From Variovorax sp. (GTDB lineage Bacteria > Pseudomonadota > Gammaproteobacteria > Burkholderiales > Burkholderiaceae_C): a stretch of 6,419 nt of DNA. The notes beneath the pieces were generated by a model. That model saw only the letters and a program-made list of their open reading frames with translations, was not told where the DNA came from and did not search any database. How positions within the stretch are numbered: the stretch's first letter is position 1; every line of letters begins with the position of its first letter. A program made the translations under genes and the position numbers. Shown here piece after piece: positions 5,979 to 6,419 of this stretch. The stretch lies in NCBI GenBank assembly GCA_028292835.1, contig JAQGLP010000363.1:1-6419 (forward strand). The letters are read 5' to 3'.

Positions 5979-6419
<441 letters not shown>

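Overview
The window reads as ordinary chromosome of a GC-rich betaproteobacterium, most likely Burkholderiales and probably Comamonadaceae (Variovorax, Acidovorax or Ramlibacter-like). This rests on the strong G/C preference at third codon positions, the conserved order tig-clpP-clpX, the protein sequences themselves, and TAAAAT-type -10 boxes in the leaders. The genus is inferred, not proven.

Layout from left to right. (1) The C-terminal half of an RND efflux pump permease, cut by the left edge (2-1471, +). (2) A 143-base gap with a strong 11-bp hairpin, then a complete tRNA-Leu with anticodon UAG and encoded CCA (1615-1701, +). (3) A ClcB-type chloride channel/transporter with two C-terminal CBS domains on the opposite strand (1802-3535, -). 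It converges on the tRNA and diverges from tig. (4) A 329-base gap (3536-3864) with a candidate tig promoter and a decayed look-alike of the tRNA-Leu 3' end. (5) tig, trigger factor (3865-5178, +). (6) clpP, the Clp protease peptidase (5267-5875, +). (7) The first 147 codons of clpX, cut by the right edge (5979-6419, +).

Trigger factor meets nascent chains at the ribosome exit tunnel, while ClpX unfolds tagged or damaged proteins and feeds them to the ClpP barrel, so tig-clpP-clpX is a folding/degradation cluster. The spacers suggest separate transcription units: a hairpin overlapping a heat-shock-like promoter lies between tig and clpP, and a strong intrinsic terminator lies between clpP and clpX.

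No defence system, CRISPR array, transposase, integrase or clearly new system is visible. The most interesting unexplained structure is the imperfect direct repeat of the tRNA-Leu 3' end on the far side of the clcB segment, which could mark an old insertion between tRNA-Leu and tig. The sigma-32-like promoter built into the hairpin ahead of clpP is second.
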